Assembly: GCA_026770585.1 (NCBI GenBank)
Contig: MU647271.1
Coordinates: forward strand, 52,386-64,666
Source of the DNA: Baffinella frigidus
Taxonomy: Eukaryota > Cryptophyceae > Cryptomonadales > Baffinellaceae
DNA length: 12,281 nucleotides
Direction: 5' to 3'
Under the pieces are notes generated by a model. The model ran no database searches, was not told the DNA's origin, and saw only the letters and a program-made list of their open reading frames with translations. This document shows, piece after piece, positions 9,101-12,068 of this stretch. The stretch's first letter is position 1. Each line of letters starts with the position of its first letter. Position numbers and translations under genes: made by a program.

Positions 9101-9218
9101 TCCTCCACTCGAGACACTGCTGGGGCTGTCAGCGGGGCAGCACTCGCAAAAACAGGGGGGGCGCCTCACAGACAGAGGGGTCTTGCTCCTCGACGAGGCT
9201 GATATCGAACGAGTTCAT
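159..9218 (-). CDS. SAS6: SAS-6 centriole assembly protein, N-terminal 194 residues in eight exons (3' end missing)
   Basis: SAS-6 builds the ninefold cartwheel that starts centriole and basal-body assembly. Head domains dimerise to form the ring and coiled coils form the spokes. Exons joined on the minus strand are 9218-9170, 9069-8987, 8915-8862, 8323-8234, 6193-6113, 4326-4225, 1529-1440 and 191-159. The join gives 194 residues from Met, with introns of 100, 71, 538, 2040, 1786, 2695 and 1248 nt. Intron 1 is phase 1 and the others are phase 0. Seen motifs, in order, are LYDREVPFEI, LRIELTSENDLFFHF, QKLMVDFPEYPNVLIRM, ARLDFIQNMEYKFVELLS, NFIASPEDVIRAHICFRYN and ARLQDIESLIK. They follow the known order of SAS-6 head strands and then the coiled-coil start, and closely resemble the Chlamydomonas protein as I recall it. 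Family members are usually 500-700 residues, so most of the coiled coil lies beyond the left edge. No stop interrupts the joined frame. Confidence 0.93.
201..256. repeat. Degenerate telomere-like patch upstream of exon 8
   Basis: This is a short run of imperfect TTTTGGG, TTTTAGGG and TTTAGGG units on the plus strand. It directly precedes exon 8 in the transcription sense. Together with 1-152 it leaves the 33-nt exon as a small unique island. Bases 257-437 between this patch and the next hairpin look unique and I see no gene there. Confidence 0.75.
438..663. mobile_element. Long inverted repeat (foldback, MITE-like), arms about 105 bp
   Basis: The left arm 438-543 and right arm 559-663 are reverse complements except for a handful of changes, with a 15-bp loop. 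The arms start GGTAGAGCGTTTGCGG and contain GTCCATTTTGGACGTAC. There is no transposase frame. The element lies in SAS-6 intron 7. No clear target duplication is visible at its ends. Confidence 0.85.
660..768. repeat. Second inverted repeat abutting the 438-663 foldback
   Basis: Imperfect arms at about 660-695 and 731-768, with CCCACCCCCCTAGGA opposite TCCTAGGGGGTGGCG, share their outer edge with the previous hairpin. Together the two look like nested or abutting foldback insertions. Confidence 0.6.
769..1221. other. Intron sequence without a gene
   Basis: This is part of SAS-6 intron 7. Only small structures are visible: a repeated ACCTGTG-x-ACTTTATG motif near 781-812, a short hairpin CGATCCG/CGGATCG at 855-873, a triple CATGTGACTC-like repeat near 1100-1133, and a 10-bp stem ACCATTTACA/TGTAAATGGT at 1142-1166. 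There is no coding signal. Confidence 0.6.
1220..1340 (-). repeat. Copies of the SAS-6 exon 7 3' edge and donor
   Basis: The block GGCTCGCAACCTGGACGAGG of the true exon 7 edge (1429-1449) recurs at about 1224-1243 and, cut short, at 1330-1340, in the same orientation and each after a G run. A weaker match is at 421-435. All lie downstream of the exon in the transcript and carry the donor but not the acceptor. Confidence 0.8.
1222..1313. repeat. Left arm of 92-bp inverted repeat around SAS-6 exon 7
   Basis: This arm is the reverse complement of 1855-1946 at 90 of 92 positions. It begins with a copy of the exon 7 donor edge (GGGGCTCGCAACCTGGACG on the plus strand, i.e. CAG then GTTGCG on the sense strand). 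It lies downstream of exon 7 in the transcript. Confidence 0.92.
1370..1423. repeat. 18-bp tandem repeat, three copies
   Basis: The unit TGTGTAAAGTCACTCGGG is repeated at 1370, 1388 and 1406. The last copy differs at its end. It sits just downstream of the exon 7 donor in SAS-6 intron 7. Confidence 0.9.
1440..1529 (-). CDS. SAS6: SAS-6 exon 7, end of head and start of stalk
   Basis: This exon codes residues 154-183, CNFIASPEDVIRAHICFRYN then TLKSRLALVQ. It is the last helix and strand of the head and the first turns of the coiled coil. It is 30 codons, phase 0 at both ends, with acceptor TTTCTCGGCAG after a T-rich tract and donor CAG then GTTGCG. It lies in the loop of a 92-bp inverted repeat (1222-1313 and 1855-1946). 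Its 5' edge is copied several times in the upstream intron. Confidence 0.95.
1571..1751. mobile_element. MITE-like element, 181 bp, with TAC target duplication
   Basis: The terminal inverted repeats CCACACGAGGCTA...GCGAACAG (1571-1596) and their complement (1726-1751) match at 24 of 26. An inner hairpin AAATGATCACGTTTCC lies at 1649-1695. TAC flanks both ends (1568-1570 and 1752-1754). The sister repeats near 2042 and 2504 read CTACGCCATTA without the element, which is an in-window empty site. There is no coding capacity, so it would need a transposase from elsewhere. Confidence 0.9.
1855..1946. repeat. Right arm of 92-bp inverted repeat around SAS-6 exon 7
   Basis: This is the partner of 1222-1313, lying upstream of exon 7 in the transcript. 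The 541-bp loop between the arms holds exon 7 and the MITE-like element at 1571-1751. Near identity of the arms points to a recent event or gene conversion. Confidence 0.92.
2174..2313. mobile_element. TTATC...GATAA hairpin element, 140 bp, AGAC target duplication
   Basis: The 55-bp arms 2174-2228 and 2259-2313 are nearly perfect reverse complements around a 30-bp AT-rich loop. The ends read TTATCCGGGGAAATC and its complement. AGAC flanks both sides (2170-2173 and 2314-2317). It is inserted in the exon-7-derived repeat block, so it is younger than that duplication. Confidence 0.9.
2611..2757. other. Intron sequence without a gene
   Basis: This is SAS-6 intron 6 between the exon 7 copy array and the nested palindrome. 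It starts with one more partial block (AGCGGACTAC at about 2628) and then becomes unique. Nothing coding is visible. Confidence 0.5.
2758..2976. mobile_element. Nested inverted repeat with a 46-bp perfect palindrome
   Basis: The outer arms CCACTCGAGGCTG (about 2763-2775) and CAGCCTCGAGTGG (about 2962-2974), and the middle arms GACTATTTTAAA and TTTTAAAATAGTC, enclose a perfect palindrome at 2831-2876 centred on GGGGTTATAACCCC. A lone end copy, CAGCCTCGAGTGGC, occurs near 3528-3541. It looks like a non-autonomous foldback element. Confidence 0.82.
2977..3584. other. Intron sequence with a GA-rich microsatellite
   Basis: This is SAS-6 intron 6. Bases 3129-3190 are a GAGAGAGGGAGGG-type microsatellite, CT-rich on the sense strand. 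A small GCC/ACC-rich patch lies near 3290-3312. Three degenerate TATTTTGATCAAGCC-like motifs lie at 3389-3443. I see no exon, and the open frames here come from the low-complexity DNA. Confidence 0.6.
3585..4132 (-). repeat. Array of SAS-6 exon 6 3' edge and donor copies
   Basis: The exon 6 end (plus strand TTACCGAGAGGAGCTCGACG) recurs at about 3585, 3700, 3791, 4011 and 4082, in the same orientation as the true edge at 4221. The copy at 3791-3856 reaches 66 bp into the exon and still reads LDFIQNMEYKFVELL. The copy at 4082-4131 reads FIQKMEYKFVELLS. Units are separated by ATAGAGGACTATAGAG repeats. None has an acceptor, so none is a complete exon. Confidence 0.93.
4225..4326 (-). CDS. SAS6: SAS-6 exon 6, head-to-head dimerisation strand
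   Basis: This exon codes residues 120-153, EPHSHLAVFVIEREGL then ARLDFIQNMEYKFVELLS. It is 34 codons, phase 0 at both ends, with acceptor CGTGGCAG and donor TCG then GTAACC. From knowledge of the family, the Phe in the YKF triplet (residue 148 here) aligns with the phenylalanine that plugs the neighbouring head in the SAS-6 ring (F145 in Chlamydomonas, F131 in human). The key residue is intact here. Pieces of this exon are multiplied in both neighbouring introns, but only this copy has both splice sites. Confidence 0.96.
4354..4503. repeat. 41-bp tandem repeat (GGACCCTACGGTAG type)
   Basis: Units start at 4354, 4395, 4436 and 4467. Each combines ACCCTACGGTAGC, a palindromic ATCCCTAGGGGAT, and in most units AGGCGCGC. 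The last motif also occurs in exon 6 (near 4271-4278) and joins the next exon 6 fragment without a gap. Related CCTACGGTAGG text is at 3852-3895, 5041-5085 and in the hairpins at 5460 and 6448. Confidence 0.85.
4502..5200 (-). repeat. Array of SAS-6 exon 6 5' edge and acceptor copies
   Basis: The true edge (4294-4334) carries the plus-strand motif CACCGCCAGGTGCGAGTGCGG then CTCCTGCCAC, the last part holding the acceptor. Degenerate copies lie at about 4502-4560, 4676-4731, 4791-4860, 4919-4980 and 5168-5200, all in the same orientation and all upstream of exon 6 in the transcript. Several extend into the intron text GATTTGAGCCGCTT. None includes the donor half of the exon. Confidence 0.93.
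4572..4678. repeat. 20-bp tandem repeat, five copies
   Basis: The unit GAGCCCCGACGCTAAGTGGA is repeated at 4572, 4592, 4619, 4639 and 4659, with a 7-bp partial unit at 4612-4618. It lies between two exon 6 edge copies. Confidence 0.9.
5201..5459. other. Telomere-like patch and gene-free intron sequence
   Basis: Bases 5203-5243 are degenerate GTTTAGAG/GTTTAGGG units, G-rich on plus and so C-rich on the SAS-6 sense strand. The rest, to 5459, is unique with a long G run near 5371-5385. No exon is recognised. Confidence 0.6.
5460..5622. mobile_element. CCTACGGTAGG hairpin element, copy 1
   Basis: The arms, roughly 5460-5529 and 5552-5622, are close reverse complements holding TGGGGTAGTTAGGC, GCCTAGGACCTCCTACC and their complements. 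The same family recurs at 6448-6602 with matching outer text (CACTCATAGGCTAACGG on the left, CCCTAT-x-AACAC on the right), so it is a mobile or amplified hairpin rather than a one-off. Confidence 0.87.
5623..5751. other. Short gene-free stretch
   Basis: Unique intron 5 sequence between the hairpin and the telomere-like arrays. The text GCACGATGCGGCACGCC weakly resembles the direct repeats at 6606 and 6743. Nothing else is visible. Confidence 0.4.
5752..5932. repeat. TTTCGGG / TTTAGGG telomere-like arrays
   Basis: TTTCGGG runs lie at 5752-5767 and 5850-5886, with mixed TTTAGGG units at 5786-5815 and 5886-5932. The G-rich strand is plus, so the SAS-6 sense strand is CCCGAAA and CCCTAAA. The patch is interrupted at 5829-5847 by a short match to the exon 5 donor edge. 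Confidence 0.85.
5942..5971 (-). repeat. Copy of SAS-6 exon 5 3' edge and donor
   Basis: It matches 6111-6140 at 26 of 30 positions. On the sense strand it reads IRLLNNSIK followed by donor GTGCGC, against IRMLNNCIK and GTCAGC in the true exon. A third, shorter match (14 of 17) is at 5831-5847. Directly upstream of the copy in the sense direction is a hairpin, CCGGTCTCCTCA/TGAGGAGACCGG at 5973-6009, not the rest of the exon, so no acceptor half exists. Confidence 0.82.
6113..6193 (-). CDS. SAS6: SAS-6 exon 5
   Basis: This exon codes residues 93-119, VQEHQKLMVDFPEYPNV then LIRMLNNCIK. It is the signature V-D-F-x-x-(F/Y)-P segment followed by the helix that ends in Cys in the family. It is 27 codons, phase 0 at both ends, with acceptor GCGGGCAG and donor AAG then GTCAGC. 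Its last 30 bp and donor recur at 5942-5971 in the downstream intron. Confidence 0.95.
6448..6602. mobile_element. CCTACGGTAGG hairpin element, copy 2
   Basis: The arms hold GGGGTAGTTCGGCCTACGG and its partner CCGTAGGCCTAACTACCCC. The layout and outer edges match the copy at 5460-5622, but the loop differs. A lone right-hand arm of the same family lies at about 8158-8212. Confidence 0.87.
6603..6862. repeat. Pair of degenerate direct repeats in SAS-6 intron 4
   Basis: GGTCGACGGTGCGGT...GCCAGTGGCGGA at 6606-6650 is echoed at 6743-6785, with a shorter GCCATTGGCGGA at 6665. CCTATGAACAC at 6692-6702 repeats the right end of the adjacent hairpin element. This may be decayed copies of the element flank. 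No exon is seen. Confidence 0.6.
6863..7036. mobile_element. Small inverted-repeat element
   Basis: The ends CCACGCAAGAGTGTA (6863-6877) and TACACTCTTGCGTGG (7022-7036) are perfect 15-bp inverted repeats. Inside is the palindrome ATAGCCAGATCTGGCTAT near 6901-6920. The text TATTAATAGGATT occurs just outside the left end and again near 7061-7073, so a larger flank may be duplicated. Confidence 0.7.
7158..7302. repeat. Imperfect inverted repeat
   Basis: The arms 7158-7190 (GGGGCCTATTTACAAGTG...) and 7268-7302 (...CACCTGTAAATAGGCTCC) pair with a few gaps. This is probably an old MITE-like element in SAS-6 intron 4. Confidence 0.65.
7380..7683 (-). other. Unrecognised open frame inside SAS-6 intron 4
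   Basis: The minus-strand frame is open from after a stop near 7693. It includes CTEWLQAPPKSEIESMERRD, then GYADFPVHSVERWLQHSS and AYDDRIAWRRQKRGFEVK. The mixed, charged composition without low-complexity bias is more protein-like than the other gene-free frames here. I do not recognise a family. It cannot be a SAS-6 exon, because exons 4 and 5 join directly. It could be a decayed mobile-element fragment or chance. Confidence 0.25.
7694..8157. other. Gene-free intron sequence
   Basis: This is SAS-6 intron 4. One 20-bp unit, CGGCTCCAAGAACGCACAAA, is repeated twice at 7841-7880. A G run lies at about 7770-7778. No exon or hairpin of note until the lone CCTACGGTAGG arm at 8158. Confidence 0.5.
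8234..8323 (-). CDS. SAS6: SAS-6 exon 4
   Basis: This exon codes residues 63-92: NPLTLRIELTSENDLFFHF followed by NHNLDEHGFRQ. It is the most diagnostic early SAS-6 motif (L-x-L-T-x-x-x-D-x-F-F followed by E-x-x-F). It is exactly 30 codons, phase 0 at both ends, with acceptor GTGGCAG and donor CAG then GTGAGC. I see no copies of its edges in the flanking introns, unlike exons 5 to 7. Confidence 0.95.
8475..8624. mobile_element. TTATC...GATAA hairpin element, 150 bp, AGCC target duplication
   Basis: The 63-bp arms 8475-8537 and 8562-8624 match at 61 of 63, with a 24-bp loop. The ends TTATCTCAG and CTGAGATAA are flanked by AGCC on both sides (8471-8474 and 8625-8628). End sequence and 4-bp duplication length match the element at 2174-2313, suggesting one superfamily with unrelated interiors. 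It lies in SAS-6 intron 3. Confidence 0.92.
8862..8915 (-). CDS. SAS6: SAS-6 exon 3
   Basis: This exon codes residues 45-62, VGTLEAIKVKILIMGEEQ, a beta strand leading into the conserved TLRIELTSENDLFF block of exon 4. It is 54 nt and phase 0 at both ends. The acceptor is GAGCAG and the donor is CAG followed by GTTGCA. A second AG lies 12 nt upstream and would add four residues, so the exact acceptor is less certain than the frame. Confidence 0.85.
8987..9069 (-). CDS. SAS6: SAS-6 exon 2
   Basis: This exon codes residues 17-44, including KVLYDREVPFEIRNQ, the first beta strand of the SAS-6 head. The acceptor is CACGCAG. The donor follows GAG and reads GTCTCG. The exon is 83 nt long, two bases plus 27 codons, which exactly absorbs the single base left by exon 1. 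A 209-codon open frame on the plus strand over this region is only its antisense shadow. Confidence 0.85.
9170..9218 (-). CDS. SAS6: SAS-6 exon 1 (start exon)
   Basis: This exon codes residues 1-16 (MNSFDISLVEEQDPSV) plus one base of codon 17. The ATG is at 9218-9216 and the donor reads GTGAGG. The single left-over T joins CG at the start of exon 2 to make a serine codon, so the phase-1 junction is consistent. The N-terminal tail before the first head strand is poorly conserved in this family. The start therefore rests on the first in-frame Met and on the splice phase, and an upstream non-coding exon is possible. Confidence 0.75.
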
Positions 9219-9476
9219 CCTGTCCACCGTACGCTCACGCTCCACGTCCGCCTCTCTCACGCTCGCTCGCTCACTGACCAACCCTACGCGCCTCAACTCC
9301 TTGCTACCCCTCCTTCTGAAATCCTGATCCTCAGAAATTCAAATTTGTGATTAATTCGATTTGATTTGGGGCGATATCACGTCCGCCCGTTGGACCACCC
9401 CTGTAATGTTGCTGACACGGACACGACAAGGTGATCGCGTCCTTTTTGTACGGGGAATGTACGGGGTGTATAATGG
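9219..9476. promoter_or_regulatory. SAS-6 upstream region in the divergent spacer
   Basis: This is the sequence just upstream of the SAS-6 start codon on the minus strand. It should hold the 5' UTR and part of the promoter, by position only. I see no confident TATA box or known cilia-gene motif. The nested hairpins begin at 9477. Confidence 0.35.
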
Positions 9477-9722
9477 TTTCTCGCTGACTTGCGGCGGTGG
9501 TTCTAGTCCGCCGCAAGTCAGCGAGAAACATTTTCTTCTGTTTCGACTTTACAAGTGTTTTTATCTCTTTTTTTGCGCCGCAGGCTGCCTTATTTCGGAT
9601 TTTATGTCGTACAAATGCCGTTGATTCCCCAGAAACGGAAAACCCGCAATCGAAAGTCACTTGTTTACATCTGAGAAACGTTCGGCCGCGCTAAAATCAC
9701 TTGTAAAGTCGAAACAGAAGAA
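9477..9722. repeat. Nested hairpins in the divergent spacer
   Basis: Perfect 21-bp arms (9477-9497 and 9508-9528) start TTTCTCGCTGACTTGCGG. Directly after them, 25-bp perfect arms (9533-9557 and 9698-9722) start TTCTTCTGTTTCGAC. A further small palindrome, CTGGAACTTTTAAGTTCCAG, is at 9730-9749. These are probably foldback elements close to the promoters. Confidence 0.85.
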
Positions 9723-9921
9723 AAACCACCTGGAACTTTTAAGTTCCAGATGGTCTATTTAAAAATGGACAGTTCTATCAAATAGTCCCAAATCCGAATA
9801 CGAGCCTCGTAGTCCCCCTAATAATTATTTCTTTTTTTTTGTCGGATTGTATCAGATTGTGATCTGTGTTTCTCAAGGGTCGGATTGTGATCTCCGGATC
9901 CCTCCTCTGCTTGCCCCTCCG

Positions 9922-10173
9922 TCTTCGACCCCAAGAGAGGTAGTGAAACCATCCCGTTCCAGCGGGGACTGCTGCGAATCTTGGCGGTTCAGTGCGTGCG
10001 CAGGTGCACCCAGCATAACACCCAAGGTCCAGGATCTATGACGGGGGGTTTCTGTCCCATGTACGGTGGCTCTTCAGAAGGATGGCATGGCCGCCGCAGG
10101 ACCTGACGAAACATAGTGCCGCTATTGTCTTGATGCCGCCTGGTACCGAGTACGCTTTGAGCTGTGCGGCGTC
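9922..10173 (+). repeat. Direct repeat of about 250 bp, copy 1
   Basis: It shares long blocks with 10252-10513: GACTGCTGCGAATCTTGGCG, then GGTGGCTCTTCAGAAG, and GTACGCTTTGAGCTGTGCGG. The offset is about 340 bp. It lies upstream of the scramblase-like gene. The plus-strand frame shared with copy 2 has a stop here. Confidence 0.85.
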
Positions 10174-10251
10174 CTTGGGTCCTTTTTACGTTCTCGTTTA
10201 ACCTAACTGCTACAAGTTTTGATCGGCGCGTTCCACCGTGAGTCTCTCCTT

Positions 10252-10513
10252 CGGTCGAACCCAGAGAAGAGTGCCACCATCCCGTGCGAAGGGGTGACTG
10301 CTGCGAATCTTGGCGGTTCAGTGCGTGAGCAGGTGCACCCAGCATAACCCCCACGGTCCTCAGGATCTTGAGTCTCCGTCGGGGTCTCTGCGTCCCATGT
10401 AGGGTAGGGTGGCTCTTCAGAAGAATGGCATGGCCTCGGGACCTGACGAGGTATGGTGTCTCTATTGTCTTGATGCTGTCTGGTACCGTGTACGCTTTGA
10501 GCTGTGCGGCGTC
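10252..10513 (+). repeat. Direct repeat of about 250 bp, copy 2
   Basis: This copy ends about 145 bp before the scramblase-like ATG. Its last part reads YCLDAVWYRVRFELCGV in one frame, and copy 1 reads YCLDAAWYRVRFELCGV. Some differences are silent, but I do not recognise a domain. It is either a duplicated promoter/5'-UTR segment or a duplicated exon remnant. Confidence 0.85.
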
Positions 10514-10657
10514 AAGACTTCTATAGCACTCGGATCCAAAGCAGGAGGAATCAACATAGGGAACTCCTTGGAATCAACGCCCTCGCGATCTCCGTTCGCG
10601 ATCTCCGGTTGCTGACGGCGTGGGGCGCTTGCAGGTCACGCGAGCCAGCCCGCTGTC

Positions 10658-10690
10658 ATGTCCTCATTCTGTCCCTCGTGCGGCACCCCG
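10658..10690 (+). CDS. Scramblase-like gene exon 1
   Basis: This exon codes MSSFCPSCGTP, the first zinc knuckle. The donor GTGCCT follows CCG in phase 0. Reading through the donor soon gives a stop (10735-10737), so the intron is needed. An AG at 10634 after CGCTTGC, 24 nt before the ATG, could be the acceptor of an upstream 5'-UTR intron. Confidence 0.72.
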
Positions 10691-12064
10691 GTGCCTCCCA
10701 CCACAACCCGCCCCGCAACATCCTTCCGTCGGAGTTGAGAAGCGCGACGGCGCACCACCGCATGCGAAATTGCGGGGCGTTGATCGTTGGGTGTAATCCA
10801 GCGACCAAACCTCCATGTGGCTGCTGCAGAAGACAGGTGGCTGACGACCTACCGTGACCCCTCCCCCGTGTGCAGGCCGGCGGCGCGCAGTTCTGCCCCA
10901 GCTGCGGCACCGCAGTGCAGGGTGGTGCTGCTGCTCCCCCGATGGCGCAGGCCATGGACCCCCCCATGGGCGGCGGCGGCGGCGGGGCCCTCGGGATGCT
11001 CGCGCACTCCAACACCTTCACCATCCAGCAGGCACGTCCCCCGTCCCAACCCCATCCAGAAGGCGTGTGGTCCCGCGGGCATCCAGGACAGGGTGCCATC
11101 CAGCAGGCAGCCCCCCCTTGACTTGCATGTGTGCCGTGAAGGTTTAGACGATCCTCGGGTCTGAAGTGGATGGCGGTATGGTGTGAGCATAGGGTGTAGA
11201 TCCTTAGGTATGAAGTGGATGTGGTTGTGGTGTGCGCAGAAGGTGCACAGGAACCACACTTCTCAAGGGGATGGCCTGGTGGCAGTGGCGTAGCACGCCC
11301 CATAGCAAAATAAAATGCTCTGTGAAACCCCAACCTAAACCCCCGCCTAAACCTGAACCACGTTCTCTACCTCTGGTGTGCGCAGAAGGTGGATCCGCAC
11401 CTTCTGCGCACTGTGGATCCGCACCTTCTGCGCAGGGTTGTAACGATCGGTGCTCAAAACCCATCCGCACCTTCTCCGCACCTTCTGCCCACAGGATCCA
11501 CAGTTCTCAAGTGGATGTGGGGGTGCTTCACAGGTCTGAACTGGACGGAGGTGTGTTGTGAGAAAAAGAGGCAGATGCTCCACGTGTGTGAACTGGATGT
11601 GGCTGTGTTGTGCGCAAAACCTAATGTCTTACTCAAGTGATCCACAGGGCTGAACCGGATGGGGCTTGGTTGTGAGCAGAAGTGGATGTGGCTGTGTTGT
11701 GAGCAGAAGTTACAGCTCCTTATACCTGAACCGGTGGTGGTGGGGGGGGGGGCAAAAGAAGCAGATGCTTAGGTCTGAAGTGGATGGGGATGTTGTGTGA
11801 AAAGAAGGTGCAGCTCCTTAGGTCTGAACCAGACAGGCAGTTTTTGTGAGCAAAAGAAACAGATGCTTAGGTCTGAACCGGTGGGGGATTTTGTGTGAGC
11901 GAAAGAAGCAGATGCTTAGTTCTGAAGTGGATGGGGGATGTTGTGTGAGCAGAAGGTGCAGATGATGGAGGCGGTGACGATGGGGTGTGTCGAGCAAGCC
12001 AACGTCTACGACATCATCGACGCCACCAACAACCGCAAGATCATGGTCACGACCACCCCCTCAC
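10658..12064 (+). CDS. Phospholipid scramblase family protein with N-terminal zinc ribbon (3' end missing)
   Basis: Exons 10658-10690, 10876-11031 and 11953-12064 join in frame to about 100 residues. Residues 4-25 hold two CPSCGT knuckles nine residues apart, a C-x2-C...C-x2-C zinc ribbon. A Gly/Ala/Pro-rich linker with a run of glycines follows. From about residue 55 the text is LAHSNTFTIQQKVQMMEAVT then EQANVYDIIDATNNRKIM. This fits the start of the scramblase beta barrel (pattern Q-K-x-x-x-x-E-A-x-T-x-x-E-x-x-N-x-Y-x-I). Scramblases move lipids between bilayer leaflets, or act as membrane-linked regulators. The calcium-binding and C-terminal parts would lie beyond the right edge. The gene is divergent from SAS-6 with a 1.44-kb spacer. 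The zinc ribbon is firm; the scramblase call rests on one conserved block. Confidence 0.78.
10876..11031 (+). CDS. Scramblase-like gene exon 2
   Basis: This exon is 52 codons, phase 0 at both ends. It starts AGGAQFCPSCGTAVQ, the second zinc knuckle, and ends SNTFTIQQ. The acceptor is strong: a C-rich tract ending CCCCCGTGTGCAG, with a possible branch site CTGAC at 10841-10845. The donor is GC, not GT: CAG then GCACGT. The nearby GT three bases in would break the frame with exon 3. Confidence 0.8.
11032..11952 (+). repeat. 49-bp repeat array in the second scramblase intron, seeded by the exon 3 acceptor
   Basis: The intron begins with GC and is largely made of degenerate units TTGTGTGAGCAGAAGGTGCAG then CTCCTTAGGTCTGAAGTGGA. 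In the last part, CTTAGGTCTGAA (or CTTAGTTCTGAA) starts at 11768, 11817, 11866 and 11915, a 49-bp period. The true acceptor and first codons of exon 3 form the next unit. Decoy GCAG sites occur at 11236, 11382, 11676 and 11703. Inverted unit pieces lie at 11381-11425. Confidence 0.9.
11953..12064 (+). CDS. Scramblase-like gene exon 3 (window-edge exon)
   Basis: This exon codes KVQMMEAVTMGCVEQANVYD then IIDATNNRKIMVTTTPS. The acceptor is GTGTGAGCAG. AGs at 11954-11955 and 11960-11961 would give in-frame alternatives shorter by one or three codons. A likely donor, GTGAGG, starts at 12065 and leaves phase 1. The first bases of this exon and its acceptor match the last unit of a 49-bp tandem repeat that fills the end of the upstream intron. 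Confidence 0.8.
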
Positions 12065-12068
12065 GTGA

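Noticed and set aside
8721-9350. 209-codon open frame on the plus strand, the longest in the region
   Set aside because: It overlaps SAS-6 exons 1 to 3 in antisense. Codon bias of the real GC-rich exons keeps this strand open, and its text has no recognisable domain.
10870-11121. Unspliced small zinc-ribbon gene on plus from 10870
   Set aside because: The frame reads through the GC donor into intron repeats. The scramblase motif is recovered only when 11032-11952 is removed.
10656-11333. 225-codon minus-strand frame across the scramblase exons
   Set aside because: It is low-complexity Pro/Gly/Ala and His-rich text opposite a spliced gene with strong zinc-ribbon motifs. It is an antisense shadow.
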